From Chryseobacterium luteum (lineage in GTDB: Bacteria; Bacteroidota; Bacteroidia; Flavobacteriales; Weeksellaceae), in contig NZ_JPRO01000003.1 in the NCBI RefSeq assembly GCF_000737785.1, positions 186,001-250,000 on the forward strand: 64,000 bases of DNA, in the 5' to 3' direction. The notes under the pieces were generated by a model, which saw nothing but the letters and a program-made list of their open reading frames with translations, was not told the DNA's origin and made no database searches. The position numbers and the translations under genes were made by a program. Shown one piece after another: positions 61,101 to 64,000 of the stretch. Numbering within the stretch: position 1 is the stretch's first letter; each line of letters begins with the position of its first letter.

Positions 61101-61287
61101 CAAGCCACGATAAAATTCTCTCCTTCATCTCATTGGCCGCTTTGTTGGTGAACGTAAGTGCGAGAATATTCCGGATCGACTGCTGCTGATTGGGATAGCG
61201 GAGACAGATCATCAAAAGCCTCTGGACCAGGGCATATGTTTTCCCCGATCCGGCCGAAGCATTGATCACTGTATAAGAATTTTGCAT
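58147..61287 (-). CDS. UvrD-family helicase/nuclease, AddA/RecB-like
   Basis: The 1046-residue protein has a Walker A in ASAGSGKTYALVQRL, motif Ia ALTFTNKAANEMKERI, Walker B YFFDEFQDTSELQW, GDPKQSIYRFRGGE, and later motifs NIDAVQIMTIHKSKGLEFPIVF and QYVATTRPVEQLFFY. A PD-(D/E)XK nuclease domain is at the end (EEGYIIIDFKTGEQKEKDERQIERY). This is the AddA/RexA or RecB-type subunit of a double-strand-break repair exonuclease; a partner subunit is not in this window. It is convergent with ferritin across the DnaA-box region. Confidence 0.88.
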   Translation of the reverse strand: MQNSYTVINASAGSGKTYALVQRLLMICLRYPNQQQSIRNILALTFTNKAANEMKERILSWLGNFSADNFAENGDLKNIQKAFEADGLKITIDELHSRSKKLLDYVLHNYSTLNIGTIDRFNSRLVRSFSYELGLAKNFNLEIEAEPYLIEAVDKMLDQIGENESISNSFMDYVDYSLENNERINLNKNLYDSAKEFVKDIHYEHLKSNKSFDDTNYENIKNTLRKEIVQNKKRSAELAAQSVELFRSRNIDIEDFAQGKNGIGGFFTKVQDFYNQKRPGFPFPTTQEESVVNNYRKGASSKSKNKEPEIFEILDQLIDNRMQLILLYIETQKKEKILSALLPLKVNKDIQDELKKIEEENDLVLLSKFNILINENLKNEPSAFIYEKVGSQFQHYFFDEFQDTSELQWQNFIPLRDHSVSTENTSFTLVGDPKQSIYRFRGGESKLMLDIINKKEFSPKEASLLVLKDNWRSAKNIVQFNNELYRYHSEGLEEEHRNIFGEDAEQSSKSQMEGRVKVSLIENLTNEDFYNDTSERMRKDIQESLDNGFKFSDITVLCRGNFDIFSYSQKLGNLKVHYRGEETNIKTISDKGLTLELSNTLKAVIEFLRWEINPKNKPNLIMMMYYLNALGRIHMSDFTLEMNKILEIETHEEILQFIRNTYSLKLKQENFPRFNLYNFVEYYINEFAVENKETDFLLNFLEMLFNFTQNAGASTKEFLKYWDEEASAYTIQASENIDAVQIMTIHKSKGLEFPIVFIPMMNKNRDSEFTNWFDTNNDDALKSVNINQFSKNLEVYDEEIEAFNKKNSYKNLIDRLCLQYVATTRPVEQLFFYIQKANKTSNNLELLEFFNGKNTEAADEFDLYEVRPEMLKKHSRDKISLFKTKNIQNLKNINENRSSIKIATPSKNYQVRNEKVRIGLFVHELLSKINTEKDTAKVLESYVLDGQITLEEKNEIQETLVQIIRKYSEFFDEKWEVINEKDIMISERGQSHIFRPDRILKGEEGYIIIDFKTGEQKEKDERQIERYRNILEGLGRKVLKTQLIYL

Positions 61288-61444
61288 TGCTGAATTTAGA
61301 ATTGAGACTGCAAGTTAGCTAATTTTTAAGTGAAATTTTAACAATTCAGAGCGGTGATTTAACAGTTTAGCGGGTAAAAATCAAAAAGAAATCCTAAAAC
61401 ACGTTAACTGTGGTTAAACTTACCATATAATTTAAAAATAATTA

Positions 61445-61452
61445 TAGATTTG
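61445..61452 (+). promoter_or_regulatory. -7 element of the tandem exported paralogs
   Basis: TAGATTTG followed by C matches TAnnTTTG. It overlaps an in-frame TTG (61450), which argues that the real start is the GTG at 61471. No clear -33 TTG is seen. Confidence 0.55.
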
Positions 61453-61470
61453 CTCTATAAAAAACTGTCC

Positions 61471-62217
61471 GTGAAACTTAAACTACTCTTTTTTCTTACT
61501 ACTCTTTTTTTCGTTAATGCCAATGCTCAGAATTATATTTTTGGAAAAGTAACTGCTGAAGATAATTCGGAAATTCCCGATGTTACTGTAATTAATATCA
61601 GAACGGATGAAAGAGCCATTACCAACCGGGATGGACACTTCATGGTTTCCGGAAGGGTAGGCGATGAGCTTCGTTTTGTGAAATCAGGTTACGAGCGTCT
61701 TGTGAAGAAAGTCTCCAAAGAAAATATCGAATCTTCTGTTAGCATTACTTTAGAAAGAGCTACCATACTGATCCCTGAAGTAGAGGTTAAGCAGGGAATG
61801 ACCGGTGATCTTAAGATTGATTCAAAAAATATGAGCAGGTCTAAAAAGGTTGAAAAACTGGTAAAAGATATTGACCAGTATATTGCACAGAAATCGGATC
61901 CAAGAATACTGGCCGCAAAAGCCGGAGAATTTGTACAACCGAAAGGAGAAGGGTTTTCTATTGGAAGAATAAAAGATAAATGGGATGATATCGATCTGGC
62001 CGGCTATCTGAAAACGGCTCTCGGTGAGGAATATTTCACAGATTTAAAAATTGAAAAATCTCAGGTGGATCATTTTATCAGCTATGTTCTGGCAGGTGGT
62101 TTTGAAAGAAAAAGTATCCTGAAATACGGTTTCTGTAGTGATGCTGATCTCTATAGGTTTCAAAGGTTTGTCCTGACAAGGGTTTCCTCCTACCGCGCTC
62201 CACAGACTCAAAGATAA
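61471..62217 (+). CDS. exported protein with carboxypeptidase-like regulatory domain, paralog 1
   Basis: The 248-residue protein, read from GTG 61471, begins with a signal peptide (FFLTTLFFVNANAQ). An Ig-like CarboxypepD_reg domain follows (about 20-95; VTVINIRTDERAITNRDGHF, VGDELRFVKSGYERLVKKV). Then come the family-specific TGDLKIDSKNMSRSKKVEKL and a helical C-terminal half (YLKTALGEEYFTDLKIEKSQVDHFISY). The same layout recurs in the next two genes. Role unknown; the N-domain is typical of surface proteins or TonB-receptor partners. Confidence 0.8.
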   Translation: MKLKLLFFLTTLFFVNANAQNYIFGKVTAEDNSEIPDVTVINIRTDERAITNRDGHFMVSGRVGDELRFVKSGYERLVKKVSKENIESSVSITLERATILIPEVEVKQGMTGDLKIDSKNMSRSKKVEKLVKDIDQYIAQKSDPRILAAKAGEFVQPKGEGFSIGRIKDKWDDIDLAGYLKTALGEEYFTDLKIEKSQVDHFISYVLAGGFERKSILKYGFCSDADLYRFQRFVLTRVSSYRAPQTQR

Positions 62218-62223
62218 ACGTAC

Positions 62224-63033
62224 ATGAGAACTTTTATTAAGCAAGGCCTTTACGCAGTTCCTTTTTTTGCCTCAGCCGAAATTTTTTCCCAGCAGCAGAT
62301 TATCGGAACAGTAACGGATAACAGCAAAAGAAATATAAACCCTGTTTTAATCATCAATGTTTCCAACAGGAAAAGCACATTAAGTGATGCTTCAGGGAAT
62401 TTTACCATAGAAGCATCCGAAAATGATGAACTTCGGTTTGTAAAAGAAGGATATTACCGTTTCGACAAAAAGATGAGGAAGGAAGATTTTGCATCTCCTT
62501 TAATAATAGGTCTTGACAAAAATGAAATAGAGATTCCTGAAGTAAGAATCACCTTTGGGCCCACAGGAAACCTGGAAAGAGACAGTAAGAAGCTTAACGA
62601 GTCCGGAAAAGTGGTTTCTTTAAAATCAGATCTGGACGAATATATGAAAAGCCCTCTGAATGAGGCTTTACCGAATAATACAGTTTCCAAAACCTTTACA
62701 GGTCATGATTACGGTGCCGGGCAAGTAAGTATTCTGGACGTTTTAGATGCCGCTGTGGGACTGTTCAAAAAAGCAACAGAACTGAAAATTACCAAAGCCG
62801 ATTATACGGAAACACAGAATTTTTTTAAAAGAGTAAAGGAAGAAATTAACCTTCAGTTTCTCAGAAAATACGGTATGGACGAAGAGCAGATAGACCATTT
62901 TTTAATCTATGCCAATGATACCCGTATGATGGCGAAAAAATTCAGGAAAAACTTTAAGGTCGGTATTGTAGAATTTGAATTAAAGGTAGCCTTTGCACAA
63001 TACAGGAAAACCCATAAACTGGATAATATTTAA
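62224..63033 (+). CDS. exported protein with carboxypeptidase-like regulatory domain, paralog 2
   Basis: The 269-residue protein starts 6 bases after paralog 1. After a weakly hydrophobic signal-like start (GLYAVPFFASAEIFSQQ) it repeats the domain (VLIINVSNRKSTLSDASGNF, NDELRFVKEGYYRFDKKM), then GPTGNLERDSKKLNESGKVV, and a helical C-terminal part with FLRKYGMDEEQIDHFLIYAN. The shared DELRFVK and TGxLxxDS motifs make the relation to its neighbours clear although overall identity is modest. Role unknown. Confidence 0.8.
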   Translation: MRTFIKQGLYAVPFFASAEIFSQQQIIGTVTDNSKRNINPVLIINVSNRKSTLSDASGNFTIEASENDELRFVKEGYYRFDKKMRKEDFASPLIIGLDKNEIEIPEVRITFGPTGNLERDSKKLNESGKVVSLKSDLDEYMKSPLNEALPNNTVSKTFTGHDYGAGQVSILDVLDAAVGLFKKATELKITKADYTETQNFFKRVKEEINLQFLRKYGMDEEQIDHFLIYANDTRMMAKKFRKNFKVGIVEFELKVAFAQYRKTHKLDNI

Positions 63034-63051
63034 TCTTAAACGAATAAGAGC

Positions 63052-63867
63052 ATGAACTTTGCAGGAGGAAATATAGGGATTAAAGACTGGAAAAAAGTTT
63101 CATTTCTTCTGGTTTTTGTGTTTCATAATTTTTTCTCACAACAGACAGTCACAGGCCGTATTACCGATGATGATGGCGAAAACCTCAGTTCGGTGATTGT
63201 CATCAACATGTCCAGCGATCAAAAAGTGTATTCCAATTCCATGGGGCTGTTCTCTATCGATGCGGCTCCGAATGATGAACTGAGATTTGTAAAAGCCGAT
63301 TTCAGAAGAGTTTCTGCCACAGTTCCTTCCAATGGATTCAGTTCCCAGCTTTTGGTTGTTCTGATTCCGATCCCCAAAGAAATTGAAGAGGTAAAAGTGG
63401 TTAAAAAACCAACCGGAGACCTTGAAACGGATTCCAGGCTGGCTTCAAAAGCAGATAAAGGTGAAATGGTCCGGCAGGCAGTAGGTTTGCCCCAACCCGT
63501 TGGAAAAATGAGGGAAAAACCGGCAGAAGTGAAGCAGGTGCTTCTTCCGATACTTTTAGGGAGCCTTGATGTACAGGGAACTTATGATCTTATAAGCGGA
63601 AAAGCAAGGCGTCAGAAAAGGCAGTACAGATACGATGATCTGCAGGAACATATTGCATGGGTACGAAACAGGGTAGATAATGAATACTTTACAGCAGCAG
63701 GAATTCCCGAAGAAAGGATTTCAGAATTTATACAGTATTCCTTTGAAGTTAAACCACAGGTAAGAACCTATGTGAAAGCAAAAAATCTTTCCGGCGTACT
63801 GTTGAGAATGGAAGAAACCATGCCGGCTTATGTTGAACGATTAAAGAAAAATAAAACCCCGGAATAA
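63052..63867 (+). CDS. exported protein with carboxypeptidase-like regulatory domain, paralog 3
   Basis: The 271-residue protein begins 18 bases after paralog 2. A signal-like segment (VSFLLVFVFHNFFSQQ) is preceded by about 15 residues; the domain shows VIVINMSSDQKVYSNSMGLF and NDELRFVKADFRRVSATV, then KPTGDLETDSRLASKADKG, and a C-terminal helical part (HIAWVRNRVDNEYFTAAGIP, ISEFIQYSFEVKP). The order of parts is the same as in paralogs 1 and 2. Role unknown; co-transcription of all three is likely. Confidence 0.8.
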   Translation: MNFAGGNIGIKDWKKVSFLLVFVFHNFFSQQTVTGRITDDDGENLSSVIVINMSSDQKVYSNSMGLFSIDAAPNDELRFVKADFRRVSATVPSNGFSSQLLVVLIPIPKEIEEVKVVKKPTGDLETDSRLASKADKGEMVRQAVGLPQPVGKMREKPAEVKQVLLPILLGSLDVQGTYDLISGKARRQKRQYRYDDLQEHIAWVRNRVDNEYFTAAGIPEERISEFIQYSFEVKPQVRTYVKAKNLSGVLLRMEETMPAYVERLKKNKTPE

Positions 63868-63940
63868 ATGTTAAAGAATTCTTAAAATTCGGAACAGAAA
63901 TTGATAGAGTCTTACCAGATCAAATTAAATCCCAATTTCT

Positions 63941-64000
63941 ATGAATAAAAATATTATTGCGGTAGCAGTCGGAGCACTTGGATTTGTCCTTGGGCTTGTC
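63941..64000 (+). CDS. start of a membrane or exported protein, possibly SIMPL-domain (3' end outside window)
   Basis: An ATG at 63941 opens MNKNIIAVAVGALGFVLGLV to the window edge: a hydrophobic, glycine-rich signal or anchor. I recall this kind of start in flavobacterial SIMPL (DUF541) proteins, but 20 residues cannot prove it. Confidence 0.45.
   Translation, partial: MNKNIIAVAVGALGFVLGLV

Noticed and set aside
61450..61470. TTG start for the first tandem paralog
   Set aside because: The TTG is part of the TAGATTTG -7 element; the GTG at 61471 gives a proper signal peptide.

Overview
The window is AT-rich DNA from a Bacteroidota bacterium, most likely Flavobacteriia/Weeksellaceae close to Chryseobacterium. 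The signs are a type IX secretion C-terminal sorting domain, several TonB-dependent receptors including the CarboxypepD_reg and outer-membrane beta-barrel families, an OmpA protein with thrombospondin-3 repeats, SpoIIM/DUF4129/DUF4350/MoxR/DUF58 and split-MetH gene sets, weak Shine-Dalgarno sequences, and promoters with the Bacteroidota -7 motif TAnnTTTG. I see no tRNA, rRNA, CRISPR array, prophage or complete insertion sequence.

Layout. 1-5056: a tightly overlapping operon with a DUF4178-like fragment (cut by the window edge), a small membrane protein, a DUF350 protein, a membrane-anchored spermidine-synthase-like enzyme, an FAD oxidoreductase and a polytopic membrane protein. 5079-6839: a secreted family-43-type glycosidase. 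7013-15155: an esterase lipoprotein, a siderophore-type TonB receptor and two tandem paralogous beta-barrel proteins. 15162-15821: mostly non-coding, with a decayed small lipoprotein gene. 15822-26407: housekeeping genes (nadD, recJ, M48 protease, ABC-F ATPase, smpB, OmpA protein, YebC regulator, a phosphoesterase/glycosyltransferase pair, GNAT). 26583-34225: the RDD / SpoIIM / membrane / DUF4129 / DUF4350 / MoxR / DUF58 envelope cluster. 34295-37380: OsmC protein and a large glucosidase. 37570-46687: a SAM-I riboswitch followed by a whole methionine operon (metX-like, ACT-homoserine dehydrogenase, metZ-like, metH in two genes, metF). 46815-50968: two poorly known genes, folE, and cysS behind a cysteine-rich leader peptide. 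51564-57908: a T9SS cargo protein, a DPE2-type 4-alpha-glucanotransferase, a low-complexity exported protein, an LTxxQ protein and ferritin. 57982-58124: a cluster of DnaA-box-like sites. 58147-61287: an AddA/RecB-like helicase-nuclease. 61471-63867: three tandem exported paralogs. 63941: start of a further, probably SIMPL-type, gene.

The most unusual content is a set of palindromic elements. Two carry a gene for a four-helix-bundle protein of the 23S rRNA intervening-sequence/S23 family and sit exactly at gene junctions inside operons, one between moxR and the DUF58 gene and one between the two halves of metH. Each is flanked by imperfect inverted arms built from short degenerate tandem units. 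A gene-less relative lies at 26455-26582, and solo or decayed copies of such units occur elsewhere. In the metH case the arm supplies the stop of the upstream gene and part of the N-terminus of the downstream one. A second strong observation is a 25-residue leader ORF ending in CCCCKCCC upstream of cysS, which looks like a cysteine-sensing attenuator. A pair of MITE-like elements sharing terminal repeats (47315-47408, 51159-51321) and several palindromes lie in other intergenic gaps.
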